A stretch of 64,000 bases of DNA from Promerops cafer (taxonomy: Eukaryota > Chordata > Aves > Passeriformes > Nectariniidae). Shown in pieces: positions 12,101 through 23,350 of the stretch. Below the pieces are notes generated by a model. It searched no databases. It was not told where the DNA came from and was given only the letters and a program-made list of their open reading frames with translations. The DNA is taken from contig VZSE01006253.1 of assembly GCA_013398275.1 (NCBI GenBank), forward strand, positions 894,507 through 958,506, read 5' to 3'. The first letter of the stretch is position 1. Each line of letters starts with the position of its first letter. A program made the position numbers and the translations under genes.

Positions 12101-14328
12101 CAATTTTCCCTTTGAATTCTACTTTATTCTACAGAGGCACTTCTTTAAGTGCCATAAATAGCTCACAGAAAATAGATGGGATGTGTTGTGTCTGTTGGGG
12201 CCACACAGTAGTCTAGAGGTCTTGGTTCTTGTCACTTTCACAGCCCCGTGTTTTTAGTCATGTCTTATATGAGCAAAACAAAACAAAACCAAACAACCCC
12301 ATACAATTATTACCAATCCATATGGAGGAAACTGAAAGATTGATAAAGTTATAAATAATGAATGAGATGAAGAGTTATGTGGTTCTTTTAGTAAGTAGGT
12401 CATAAGTAAAGGCTTTTTACTCGGAGATGGAGAGTTCTGAATGCAAGAAGAGAGAGTGAAAGCTGCACTCCTCTGAAGGGACTCTCCCTTCGAAGCAGTG
12501 ACTTTGAGAGGCTCAAGGATGCATATTTTCCCCTGCTTCATGCCAGCCATTCCCTCCAGCTCCTCTCGAAGAGGATTTCTGGTAGTTCCCTCTTCCCAGA
12601 GGCTAAATGGCCTTACTGCAGCAGGTATAGCTATAACATGGTCCAGTGATGAAAACAGTATCTAAAATATAGCAAATAGGAAGTAGGCTCTCAATTTTAA
12701 ACCAAAGTGTGACTAATACTTGCAATTACACTTCAGTGTTGTGATGGGTTCTCTGTAAACTTGAAATTAAGATTGCTTGTAATTGAAATGCTGAATTTGG
12801 TCAAAGAATTCCTAGGGGTCTAGGCTGTGTAAGAAGTCAGATTACCTTGCCACAGTAGTACTTCTTCACCTTATAAATGTAAATGATAATACTCTCTACG
12901 TTTTCTTGAAGCCCAGTATCTGGGAAATATGATTGCATTTTCAGATTCCCTTTAAAAAATAACTTGCAAAAAATTGTATAAAATTAGAATAAAGGTTAAG
13001 AAAGCAGAAGACAAATGGAGATAGCTTTATACTTCCTATTTTTAAAGAAATCTTGTAACTTCTGAGCCAATCTTAATTTTTATTTCTGTGCCTTTCTTGA
13101 CAGATCACAGACAGTTCCAGTTTTCTACTTCTATGCTGGCTCCCCCAGGCAGCAGTACTGATGTGTTTCTGCAAAGAATGTGTCAGATTTAGCTATGTGA
13201 AGGCAAAACTCTGATTTTCAGTGCAATAGTCTGTTTCTTCAGTTCTTATTAAAGAACAAATGTATGAAATTATCAGGCCTCATCTTACTTTGCAGCTTGC
13301 CTAATGGTATCAGGCCATTCTCTCCCTACATTTTCCTACTACATTGGGGGATTGCCGTAAGACTTTGTTGCATAGTTACTGAACCCTATGAAATTTTTTC
13401 ATGGAGTCACTTAGCAAAAGAATGAGGAGTTCTGGGGTGAGCTCTGGGCCGGTCCTTAGATACTTTTTGACATCATAAATATCCTTCATGTCTTTAGTTT
13501 TAGTCTCCATCTAAGTATTATATTCTTGAAAGAATAGAAATGAATCCAATTATTGATACTATAACTATAGCAAGAAAATTTAAAACAGAAGTTAAATGTT
13601 CTGTCAGAAGACTCCTCGCTTAAAGAGAAGTCTTAGTTATAACATCAGCAAAACTGGAAATCACTCTAATTTTCCCACTATTTGTTGTCTGTCATTGTCT
13701 GAATTTCTTGTGTTGTAGAAGCTGAAACATTTCTTCTCCTAGTAAAGTAGTGTCTAGTCTTTTAAAGGCTATAAAAGCGAATGGCCTGTCATTGGAGCAG
13801 CTGTTTGTTATTGCCCCTCTCTTTAACAATTAGAATTAAATTAAATTTCTCAGAGAGAGTCAGCTCAGAAGCAGTCCTGGTGTTTCTCTTGCCTTCTTTC
13901 AGCTTCTTTTTCCCCCTCAAAATGTAACAGGTAGGTGACTAATAGAAGAACACAGCCTTTGTGCTATATGTGTAAGGCCATTAATTTGAGTCCCAGAGAT
14001 GGATGGCTTTCCAATCCACTCTCCTTTGTTGCACTGCATCTGTGATTACCCTGGAGAATAAAAAGAATGAAAAAGTGGCTCCCTAGCCTCTCTTCTTTAT
14101 TACTCCAGGCAAAGAGTATCATTATCAGCCTTGGAGTTGATATAAGAAGAGCCCTCAGGTTAGTGAAAGTACAAGTAGTGAAATGGTAGCTAAGATTCCT
14201 TTTGAGCCCTGCCTTCCCACATGAACCTGGGTAGTTTACTTCCAATCACTTTCTTGGTCTAGCAGTCAACCAGGATTCAACAACCTGGAGTATATAAATT
14301 CTTAATAATAATCAAACCTGTGCTTTCT
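9191..14328. other. unique AT-rich non-coding DNA, no gene seen
   Basis: This is mostly AT-rich unique sequence. A T/G-rich run (TTTGTTTGTTTGGGG-like) lies at about 9789-9830, an A-rich run at about 10464-10480 and a C/A-rich run at about 12275-12300. A MIR-like scrap may lie at 12861-12900. A near-perfect short inverted repeat (GAAGGGA, 3-nt loop, TCCCTTC) sits near 12475. No open frame exceeds about 100 codons, and none looks like an exon. Confidence 0.5.
12861..12900 (+). repeat. possible MIR/L2-like relic
   Basis: CTTCTTCACCTTATAAATGT followed by AAATGATAATACTCTCTACG resembles the MIR stretch for TTTCTTCATCTGTAAAATGG and the following GATAATA...CTACC. The match is short and diverged, so this is a weak call that a profile search could easily overturn. 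Confidence 0.3.
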
Positions 14329-14352
14329 ATAATAATAATAATAATAATAAAA
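14329..14352 (+). repeat. (TAA)n microsatellite
   Basis: About seven uninterrupted AAT/TAA units are visible. A shorter run of the same motif (ATAATAAT) occurs about 25 bases upstream, at 14303-14312. Confidence 0.9.
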
Positions 14353-16958
14353 AGCCCTAATATTTTCTGTTTTCCTTCTGTAACTCAGCACATTACCCCG
14401 CTTCACCCTCCTCCTTACAAGCCTTCTGTTCTTCTAAATTTGCAATAAAAAATCATTCCACACCCTTGATAGATTATACTCTCTTCACATCCCCACCCTT
14501 CCCTTTTGCTGTCTGTTACGTTCTCCACCTGTATCCCAAGTATGGGGAAGGAAAATATGAGCTGTAACCCTGGGAATATTTTTTAATGGATATTCAAACT
14601 CGTCAGGAATGTTTCTGTAGCAAAATTACAGTTTTCATCATATATTTCAGCCATCACACTGAGTGAGAGAAATTTGTCCACCTCTGCTGCATCCTATTTA
14701 ACAACAATTTTTTTTAAATGGTGTCTGTCCAAGTGGTTTACAATTGCTTGGTTAATGTGGCTGGAATTCAGACTTAATATTCTGTACTTGCAAAAGCATC
14801 ACAGATTAGAATTATGGGAAGAATATCAGAAAAATGTAAGACCTTTTTGGAGTTGCAAGATGGGACCTGAGGCAGACAGCAGGGAAAAGGAGCTTTGAAG
14901 GTTGGGCATAATACTGGGAGTAGTAGGAACATTGCTGATATTGAAGAAATGTCACATTGATTGTAGATTAGGGAATCAGTTTTTCAGTCATTCCTTTAGC
15001 ATGCTTTTTTGATCAATATGGCAGTCTCTGTATAATGTATGTAAGAGTCTACATGGAATAAGCAGTATTCATGCAGTAACTGAAGCAATAAATTCAAGTT
15101 TCATGTTTGGTGGTTTTGGGATTGTTTTTATTCGGTATGAGTACAAAACACAAAAAAAAAAGAGCAAGGGGTTAAATCTCATTATTCTTCTTTCTTTGAA
15201 ATAATTATATTTTATAGTTTTGTCTGTTGTTTACTGAAACGTGGAAAACTTCTTGGTTCCCTTAGAAGAGTCCTGGGTATTTAGAAATTTTCTGCTTAAT
15301 TGTATGCTGATGGAGATGGTAAAAGACTTCTTTAAAATTTTTATTCTTTTTTATCACAGCCTTAAATAAGCACAATGTCTACCAAAATCAGAACAAGAGT
15401 CTAGAATATGATTTCACTGACACCAAACAGTATTTTGGAACAATAGGAAACAGAAAAAAAAGTGCTCCAATTCACTGTCCTGTGATTTTAGTATGGGACT
15501 TGATGGGTCAACAGAACAGTTTCCAGGGGATAGTAATTTGTCTTGAACCAAAATGCAATTTTTCCTTTGTTTTGCAGAAAGAAAATTCACCCCTGCCCCT
15601 GATTTCTCAGTGAGATCCCAAATCCCTTTTATTTACTTTTGAACTGATGTAAGAATTTTAGCTGAATTTTTAAAAGTTAAAACAGTTTATAAACGAAAAC
15701 TCCAATTTTGAAGCAAAAAGTAGAAGTTTCACTCCAAGAGGTATGAGAATTAATAATGGAAACCTGTCATCATCCTTGGTTGTCTACTGAATTCAACCGA
15801 TTTTCTGTTCCAGAACTATAACCTTGAGAGGTTTCCTATTTGTCACTGAAATATTACCATTTCCACCTTAAATATCCAAGGGAGCATTAACCACCAACTA
15901 TTAGGAAATTAGTAATTAAAACCCTCAGCTGAACTAAGAAATACCTAAGTCACAACAGTCCTTATCTGAGCCTTTCCACTTCATGGGAACTGCCATCAAC
16001 AGCCTCAGTGGAAAGGAATAGAATCCTGAATTATTCCTTCCATCTTTGGCTGAACAGCTTCGTTGAAAGTGCTTATTCTGCAGTCATGTCTTAGAGGCAG
16101 AGGGGAGCCAGGATTTAGAGACTGGGACCTTCCAAGAGTATTATACACTGTGTTTGCTTTTGCCTGTAATTATTTTTTTCCCTGCATACTCCTGCATCTT
16201 TTATTTTCCTTTTTAATGAACCTATCAATTAGGCAGATGAAGCAAAAATAGCATAATAGAAATAGCGAAGTTTTCAAATTCTTTAGTAAAGAATATACTT
16301 CCTTAGGGACTTTTCATAAAACCTTTCTCATTTTCAGGAACAGGAAGATTATTAACTGTTTCTTGCCTCCATGTAAGTTTTTCCATGCGCAAGAGCCAGA
16401 GTAGTAAACTCACTGAATCACAGCTGGCCAAGGATAAATATTTTAATGTCCTGACCTGTGATGGCTCTGTTCTTGTGACTGACAGCTCCATGGTAACTGT
16501 GGCCAGCAAAATATGAGTGCATGTCCTTTTCTTCTGTGTGTCTTCGTAGAAGTGCATGGAGATAAAACAGAACTGAGTAGGAATGACATAGTGATCTACT
16601 GAATATTAAAACTAATTTGAAAATCTGTGGGGAAATCTGGATCTAAGTAAAGGTATTTAGAACAGTTCCTCTGTGACATAATGGAGCCAGGATTTCATCT
16701 TGCAGAAGGCAGAGGAGACTATTTCCTTGCTATAAAGGTTTTATTTTAGTCTATAAATTGAACTGTAAAGGCACACATTTTCCCTTCAATTCTAAAGCAG
16801 CATCCAAATACTATAGAAAAATATTTTTTTTTTTCACTTTTATTTTCTGCTTTTATCTTCTCAGACTCGGCAATGCTGAACACAGAAATCAAATATAAAG
16901 AAACTGGACATTTTGAAAATGACTAGAGAATATAGAAATATTAACAGTGTAATTTTCT

Positions 16959-16960
<2 letters not shown>
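14353..16960. other. unique non-coding DNA with one strong inverted repeat
   Basis: The stretch is AT-rich. The only structure I noted is the 10-bp perfect inverted repeat at 15971-16016, listed separately. No open frame exceeds 84 codons and nothing resembles an exon. Confidence 0.5.
15971..16016. repeat. inverted repeat, 10-bp perfect arms
   Basis: CCTTTCCACT at 15971-15980 is the exact reverse complement of AGTGGAAAGG at 16007-16016. The loop is 26 nt. The pairing does not extend outward or inward, and no transposon-like context is visible. Confidence 0.8.
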
Positions 16961-16990
<30 letters not shown>

Positions 16991-16991
16991 N
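16961..16991 (+). repeat. poly(T) run ending in the single N of the window
   Basis: Thirty consecutive T residues occupy 16961-16990, with an ambiguous base at 16991. Open frames reported across it on either strand are artefacts made of Phe or Lys. The N most likely marks uncertain homopolymer length or a closed gap in the assembly, so the true length may differ. Confidence 0.95.
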
Positions 16992-18243
16992 TGTACTTAT
17001 TACAAGGCCTTACAGCATTGCTATTGTCATCAGGGCCCAGATCTTCTGCACAGCCCACACTATTCCATTTTATACAGGATGTTCTTCACTTGAAGAAAAT
17101 TTTCTGTTAAACTAATTTTGTTCTTTGGCTGAATTCCTATGTAAGTCACATTTTCTGATTGACTCCTTAAGACCGAGATTAAGGAATATGACCCACTGCA
17201 AGCAGCATCAAGTACTCATAAGTTTATTGAGATCCATAGGGGTTTTATCAGTTTTGGCCACCATATTGTCATAATAAAGCCACAAATAGCTGAGTACACC
17301 AAAAATGAACTGTAGGCCATGTGAAATTATCTACTTGTGTACATAATTAGGGCCTTAATTGGGGCCTTAATCAAGGCTCTCATACTTGGTTACTGTTCCC
17401 AAAACTTTTAGATGTGTTGCAGTAAAGATAATTGAACTGGTTTTATCCTTACACATTTTATACCTTTCAGAGAAAAGAAAGATCAGGATGCCGTTCACAA
17501 CTGGAAGGTTTTGAATCACTGAAGCTGAAGATACAGCTGAAGATTTTCTTGATTCAGAGTTCCTGGTTCCATATCATCTACTAGGTTCAACGTTTACCAG
17601 TCTGAATTAAAGAAAACACTATTAAAAATTTCTACTAAAATATTGGTTAATGTGGCAGAGGTTTGGATAACTGAGACTTCTTAGAAGGCAGGTGTTTGTT
17701 TCAGGTCAGAGAATATTTTCTAGTGACAGCAAAAGCTTATTATATCTTGCCTGATATTAAATAAATAAATTTATTTCAGAATGTACAAATATAAAAATAG
17801 GAGACTAGAATTTGATCTCCTTTGCAGAGTATAATCATTCATAGATGTACAGCATGCTGGTCTGGCATGCAGCAAACTAGAATCAATGTACATATATTTG
17901 ATTGAATTTACCTGGCAAAAGGGAAGTTTCCTCAATGTCTTTTGACTTTATGTTAATTCAAATATGTCTTTTAGATATAATGCAATGCCTCAAGTTGCAA
18001 ATGTAAAATATGTAAATATATATATTTCTATGGATGTATGCCTGCTTCTAAATGTCCAAAATAAATATTTTATACTACAGCCACTTTTGTTAATGTTAAA
18101 ATTGGTTATTCATAGATTTAGTCATTGAAACATGTTGGGTTTTTTTTGTTTGTTTGTTTGGGGTTTTTTTGTGATGAATTAGTGGGCTTTTTTTCTTTTT
18201 TTGTTATTTTAAAGAAGACTGTATTTTGACAGATTATAGGAAA
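16992..18243. other. unique AT-rich non-coding DNA
   Basis: Ordinary sequence. A T/G-rich low-complexity run lies at about 18137-18170 (TTTGTTTGTTTGGGG-like), with T-rich sequence continuing to about 18210 just before the CR1 copy. No open frame is worth naming. Confidence 0.5.
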
Positions 18244-18525
18244 GTGTCAGTCTCTTCTTCCAAGTAACTGGTGGTGGCACAAGAGGAAATGGCCTCAAGT
18301 TTGTACGGGGGAGGTTTGGATGAGATCTTAGGAAAAAATTTCTTCACAGAAAGGGTTGCAAACATTGGAAAAGGCTTCCCATGGAAGTGGTTGAATTGGT
18401 GTCTCAGAGGTATTTAAAAGCTGTGTAGATGTGACACTGAGGAAAAGGGCTTAGTGGTGGACTTGGCAGGGCTGAGTTAATGGTCGGACTGAATGATCTA
18501 TTCCGACCTAAATGATTCTATGATT
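18244..18525 (+). mobile_element. CR1 LINE, 3' end fragment
   Basis: The motif order is AGTCTCTTCTTCCAAGTAAC, GGCACAAGAGGAAATGGCCT, GATGAGATCTTAGGAAAAAA, TTTCTTCACAGAAAGGGTTG, GGTATTTAAAAGCTGTGTAG, TTAGTGGTGGACTTGGCAGG and the end AATGATTCTATGATT. The GGTATTTAAAAG and AGTGGTGGACTTGGCAG segments mark a different CR1 subfamily from the copies at 8.6 and 39.6 kb. It is truncated at its 5' end and degenerate. Confidence 0.92.
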
Positions 18526-19765
18526 AAAACAGATATTTCTTACGTGTTAAGTGAACAGTTCTGTTAAAGAACTTACTTGTAAAATAAATATTAACAGTGA
18601 AGTTAATTAGTTTTTCGGTGCTTAAGCTGAAAAGGAGTGTCTAGCTTTTAGATGAACAAAGCAATAGTTTCTTTCTTTGAAGCTGACCGAATCACTTCTT
18701 TTTCTGAACATACTGAACAGGTTAAACTATTTGTTTCCATGGTAACAAAGGTTAATTAGAAGATCTTTTAAAGTCATCACATTAAGTGCATATAACAAGC
18801 AAAACTGAAAAAACCCAGGAGTGAAAAATTATTCAAAAGTAAGTGACATTAAAACTTGATCCACCTTTATCAAAAACTACCATTTTGTGGAACCAATTTA
18901 AAATTAAATTCCCTTGTCTTTTTAAAATTTTAATAAACTCTGGCGATACACATATTTCAGGAACATATATAGTTCTCATCTGCAACTGCATCAATTTTCT
19001 TGATGTATTCTTAACATATTAATACTCAGGAATTCTATATAATTGTGCATCTCTTTTGGTCCATGATATGTCAAGTATGTACTTTTCTGGGTAGGGGTTG
19101 CACACAGTCAAACGAGTATTTTAGGATGCAAGATCTGTTAGGGATTTCTCTTTTCAGGCTGCTCTGGAAGTTCTATAATTTTACAGTGTCTTATAGCTTT
19201 TCTGTAGAAAAACCTTCAATCTGCAATTGGGCTTAACAGACCTTCAAAAAGAAAGAAATTACAGAGATCAGAAAACATTGCTTTCCTGGTCCCCTGTAAA
19301 AACTGGGTTTTAAATTTTGCTGACTTACACTGCTTTTAAAGAGTGTCTGTCACCCCTTTTTACAACTGCCATTTAGACAGATTTTGTCATTGTACTAGAA
19401 TGACAGCTGAACACAAATGATTTGTCTGAAGAGCTCTCTAGTCCACCTTCAGAAAAATTAGTGAAAACCCCCCCCCATAACATCTGCAGTAAAAAAACCA
19501 CTCTTTTAAAGGGGCATTAGCAGAGGTGATGGAGAAGAATATTTCCTTTCTCCAAATTAACATGCTGCCTGAACATATGCATTCAGATTCCTTGACTGCT
19601 AGGTGAAGAACACCCGAGTGGGAAGAACTGTTTTTTCTCCCATGCCGCAGACCGAGAAGATTTCTACAAAGAAACCACGCAGTCCAGCATTGTGTAAGGG
19701 CAGATATGCTGCAAGGAGAAAGTCTGAACTCAAGTAACACTTAAGGACTGTTACCAATACCATAA
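18526..19765. other. unique non-coding DNA
   Basis: AT-rich sequence containing a short C run near 19470. A 100-codon minus-strand frame (19438-19740) adjoins the CR1 copy but shows no known domain. I see no supported gene. Confidence 0.5.
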
Positions 19766-20232
19766 AATCCTAGAATCACAGAATATCTTAAGTTGGGACC
19801 CGCAAGGGTCCAACTCCTGGCCCTGCACAGGACACCCCCAGAGCCACACCATGTGCCCAAGAGCATTGTCCAAATGCTCCTTGAACTCTGTCAGGCTTGG
19901 TGCTGTGACCACTTCCCTGGGGAGCCTGTTCCAGTGCCCAACCACCCTCTGGGTGAAGAACCTTTCTCTAATATCCACCCTAACCCTCCTCTGACACAGC
20001 TTCAGGCCATTCCCTCAGGTCTTGTCACTGGGCACCAGAAAGAAGAGATCAGTACTTGCCCCTCCACTTCCCCTTGTAAGGATATTGAAGACTGCAATGA
20101 GGTCACCCCTTAGTATCCCCTTCTCCAGGCTGAAAAAAAAGACATTAGGACTTCTTGTAAGGCTTCCCCTCCAGACCTCTCTCCGTCCTCCTGGCCCTCC
20201 TTTGGATAACATTTTAATTGCTTAATGTCTTT
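19766..20232 (-). mobile_element. CR1 LINE, 3' fragment on the minus strand
   Basis: Read on the plus strand it starts with AGAATCACAGAATATC and GGGTCCAACTCCTGGCCCTG, then CACACCATGTGCCCAAGAGC, CCCTGGGGAGCCTGTTCCAG, GGGTGAAGAACCTTTCTCTA and CTCCTTTGGATAACATTTTA, all CR1 in reverse. The minus strand still encodes the C-terminal end of the CR1 ORF2 protein (FFTQRVVGHWNRLPREVV, in a frame at 19751-19978). This is one of the better preserved copies. The upstream part of ORF2 is absent. Confidence 0.95.
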
Positions 20233-20749
20233 TTTTAAATTGTGGTTTAAGAAGTTACTTTGCTAATATTTGGAATGTTTTTCATATCCTACACTCCTGG
20301 GAAATACCAGCTAACACATTAAATCTTAGTAAGAGTGATTTTAATTGCCTGGATTGAAAACAGTAATTTAAAAGTGCATCAACTAGCTCTTGCTTTGCTC
20401 AGTTGCTATGCATGTCTGTAACCCTGTGGAATGCAAGCCACTCTACATTACACCACCAATCTCACTGCACTTCAGTTTAAGATGCAAAAAAATGGATGAT
20501 GTTTTCATATAAACCTCTGTGAGGTGTAGAAACATTGTCACTGAGGTATTAAAGCAGCAAGTTGATAGATATGCTATTTCTTTTCTGAGTAGATGCTTCC
20601 TGGTTAAACAGAAGTTTTGGTATACTGTGCATCATCATTCTTGTCACAATCCTTTCTGACTCCATAAATAATCTTTTTTTTTGTGCTCTTGCTCATGTTA
20701 GGAGGTGAGCAGTTCAAACTCTCCAGTGCAGTCATGCAGAACTCAAAAC
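20233..20749. other. unique AT-rich spacer
   Basis: This connects the CR1 copy to the GC-richer LTR block. No gene or repeat is recognised. The end of the 159-codon minus-strand frame (20604-21083) falls here, but that frame mostly runs antisense to the LTR and has no known domain. Confidence 0.45.
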
Positions 20750-21535
20750 TGTTTCTAGAGCAGAGAGCTGGGCCACATAAAAGTGCACATACGTGACACG
20801 TATGCCAGCTGTCCCTGGGGAGATGCTGGCAGGGGGAGCTGCACGGGCTCCGTGAGGAGAGGCAGGCTGGTTCCAGCTGGCTCCAGCAGACCCATCTCAG
20901 GAGATAACTGGGCCAAGTGTGGGGTTCCCCTGTGAAAACATATTTAAGAAAGGGAAAAAAGCGAGAAGAGCAGAGGAGTGAGGGGGGGAAAGTGGGAATT
21001 GGCAGTGTGAGCACCAAGGAGAGAGCGGGATGTGGGGGAGGAGGTGCTCCAGGTGCTGGAACAGGTGCTGCCTGGCAGCCCATGGAGAGGCCACAGTGAA
21101 GCAGAAATTCATGCTGCAGCCATTGTTAAGGACACACGCTGCAGCAGTTCCTGGTGGACTACAGGAATATGGGAAGGATGAGCAGAGTCCACGGTTACTC
21201 AGTGACCATAACTCCCATTCCTCACCCCCTACACCATGTGGGGTTGGGAATGTTAGGGGAGTCAGGAGTGAAGTCGAAGCTGGGAAAGGGGAAGAGGTAG
21301 TTTTAATTTTTGCCTCAGTTTCTTACCACCAAAATCTATTTTAATTGTCAATATAGTAAATTAATTTTCTCTAAGCCAAGTCTATTTTGCCCATGACAGT
21401 AACCATTCAGCAACCTCCCTGGCTTTATCTCAAGCAACAACCATTTTTTATCCACTGTTCTCACTGTCCCTCAATGGGACAAGCAGAGAGTGAACACTGT
21501 GGTGGGACTGTGGCCCTTAGCCAAAGTTAACGCAC
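20750..21535 (+). mobile_element. degenerate avian ERVL-like LTR
   Basis: Motifs in order match a common GC-rich avian LTR: GGCAGGCTGGTTCCAGCTGG, CTCCAGCAGACCCATCTCAG, a TATA-like ACATATTTAAGAAAGG near 20937-20953, GGAGGAGGTGCTCCAGGTGC, CAGTGACCATAACTCCCATT, AGGAGTGAAGTCGAAGCTGG, GTAAATTAATTTTCTCTAAG, CCAAGTCTATTTTGCCCATG, GGCTTTATCTC and the end GTTAACGCACCACA. The copy is diverged and apparently deleted internally. Its left boundary is approximate and I see no internal retroviral genes. Open frames on both strands in this block reflect its base composition. Confidence 0.72.
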
Positions 21536-22030
21536 CACAACCATGAATGTAGCTCCTTGCTTCTAAACCTTGTTCAGGACTACTGTGGCCAGACTGTGGG
21601 CCTTGCAAAAATAAAATAAATCTCATACAGTGCAGTTCTTTTTACACCCTGACTGGGCTGGCCCTGTCACCAGCCCCTGGTGACACAGCCCTCGCCCACA
21701 CTCTGCCTGCTGTGACAGAGCTGCTATCATAACAGGGTGAGAGTGCTGCCAGCCCAGCCCTCGGCTTCCCAAGAAAAACTTTTGTTGTTCTTCAGATTTG
21801 CTTGAATGCAGAGAAGCAAATGATAACTCAGGCATATGAGGACAGTGACCAACATGGACAGTCTGTGGTTACTCCTGTCTGTGTGGGGACAGCTTGACAC
21901 CCAGGGCTGTGGCCACGTCTCAGACCCTCATCACCCCCAGCCCACCCCACCTCCCCTGGGCCTCGCTGTCAGCGCTGGAGCGGAGGGAGGTGGAGCCCAG
22001 CATGAGGGTGCAGACAAATAAATATGGTGT
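21536..22030. other. GC-richer block of unknown nature next to the LTR
   Basis: The first roughly 20 bases (CCATGAATGTAGCTCCTTGC) resemble those following the LTR at 6.0 kb. The rest, especially 21640-22010, is clearly richer in G and C than the flanks and contains two AATAAA-bearing spots (about 21611 and 22017). It could be an internal or second LTR remnant. No coding domain is visible and no CpG-island-like density of CG is apparent. Confidence 0.35.
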
Positions 22031-23003
22031 CTAAACACTGGGGAGCTGTTCGAGTGTTTGACATACTGACCCAGTGCCTCTCTGGCTGTCTGAAAGCTCA
22101 GTATCCTGTGATCCTAATATTCTCTAATACCCTCACGTGTAGTTTGTAAAAGGATACATGAACACTCGCTGAGAATACTAATCAAGTGCAGTATGCTGGA
22201 GAAATTGTTTCTAGGCTTTTAGTGAGGATTAAGTATATGTTTAAGAAGTAGTCCAATACTTCTAAATGAGAAATTAAGAAAATCCTAATTGCAACCATGT
22301 GAAATTCACATGGTAATCCACTTCAAACAGGAATCTGCAAAGCAGAATGCATTCAAAATTTCCTAATTATTTGTTGTTTTTATTAATGAGGCTTAAGCTT
22401 GGAATTCTTGGATGAAAAAGCATTCTAAAGTATTCTAACATTCTAATATTCTTATTAAACTTTTCATGAAAATTCATACTCTTATCCTACAACGTTATAA
22501 AAATCTCTCTGAGTGGTGCAATACACATACATAATTTTTTTAATCTGTTCTAGGAATATAGATTAATTACACAAGTTCACAACTACCATTCACATTGTTC
22601 ATTTACAGACATTTAAGACTGGGGAGTCATGATCAATGCAACACCATACAATCACTAGTCTTGGCTCCGCTTTTACAAATCTGCTGGCTCACACTATGAC
22701 TATGTGCCTTGTAACCTGATTTCAGCTGCATTATGTGTATTGGGGGAAGGGAAGTCTAATTCTGTATCACTGAGACTCATCTCACTCATCTCATGAAAAT
22801 GCAACACCAGCAGTGTGCACTGGTTTCTGAGAAATGTTCTCAGTCCCACGATTTCAATGTAACTTTAAACTCCTTACATAGCAAACAGAATACATTAGTG
22901 TTCTGGGTAAATTTTGGGAGACTCCAAGGTTTTCTGTTACCTTTAGTGGGGTGTTAACTGCTGGCTAAAATGTTTGCCCATCATTAATACAACTACTGCA
23001 TAA
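22031..23003. other. unique AT-rich DNA with a short palindrome
   Basis: Ordinary AT-rich sequence. The near-perfect palindrome at 22294-22314 is listed separately. No open frame is worth naming. Confidence 0.5.
22294..22314. repeat. 21-bp palindrome
   Basis: ACCATGTGAA (22294-22303), one central A, then TTCACATGGT (22305-22314) forms 10-bp perfect arms around a single base. Such a compact dyad could be a protein-binding site or chance. Confidence 0.8.
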
Positions 23004-23350
23004 AGACCTCGACAAATTAGAGATGGACAATTACCACGAACTTATGAAGTTTAACAAGGGGAAATGCCAGAACCTGCCCCTGGGATGGGGCAACCCTGGA
23101 TGTGTTTATAGACCAGGGAAGGTTTAGATTGGATATGAGGAAAATTTTCTTCACCCAGAGGGTGGTTAGGCACTGGAACAGGTCCCCCCACAGAAATGGT
23201 CACGGGACCATGCCTAACAAAGGTCAGGAAACCTCAGGACAACACTGGCAAACACGTGTTGTGACTGTTGGGGATGTGCTGTGCAGGGCTAAGAGCTGGA
23301 AGTGATGATCCTGATAAGTCCATTCCAATTCAGCTTATTCTATTATTCTA
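23004..23350 (+). mobile_element. CR1 LINE, 3' fragment with internal deletion
   Basis: It opens with GACCTCGACAAATTAGAGAT, ACTTATGAAGTTTAACAAGG and CTGGGATGGGGCAACCCTGG, from the ORF2 region. It then jumps at about 23113-23120 to GAAGGTTTAGATTGGATATG, ATTTTCTTCACCCAGAGGGT and GGTTAGGCACTGGAACAGGT, near the ORF end. The several hundred bases of consensus normally between these are missing. It closes with AAGTGATGATCCTGATAAGT and TTATTCTATTATTCTA, a variant of the CR1 tail. The protein remnant (FFTQRVVRHWNRSP) is broken. Confidence 0.92.

Noticed and set aside
13764..13800. TATAAAA with a nearby ATTGG (reverse CCAAT) suggesting a promoter
   Set aside because: Signals too short, in unusual order and with no gene downstream.
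20604..21083. 159-codon minus-strand open frame, the longest in the window
   Set aside because: Runs mostly antisense to the ERVL-like LTR; Pro/Ser/Cys-rich shadow of GC-rich purine sequence with no domain.
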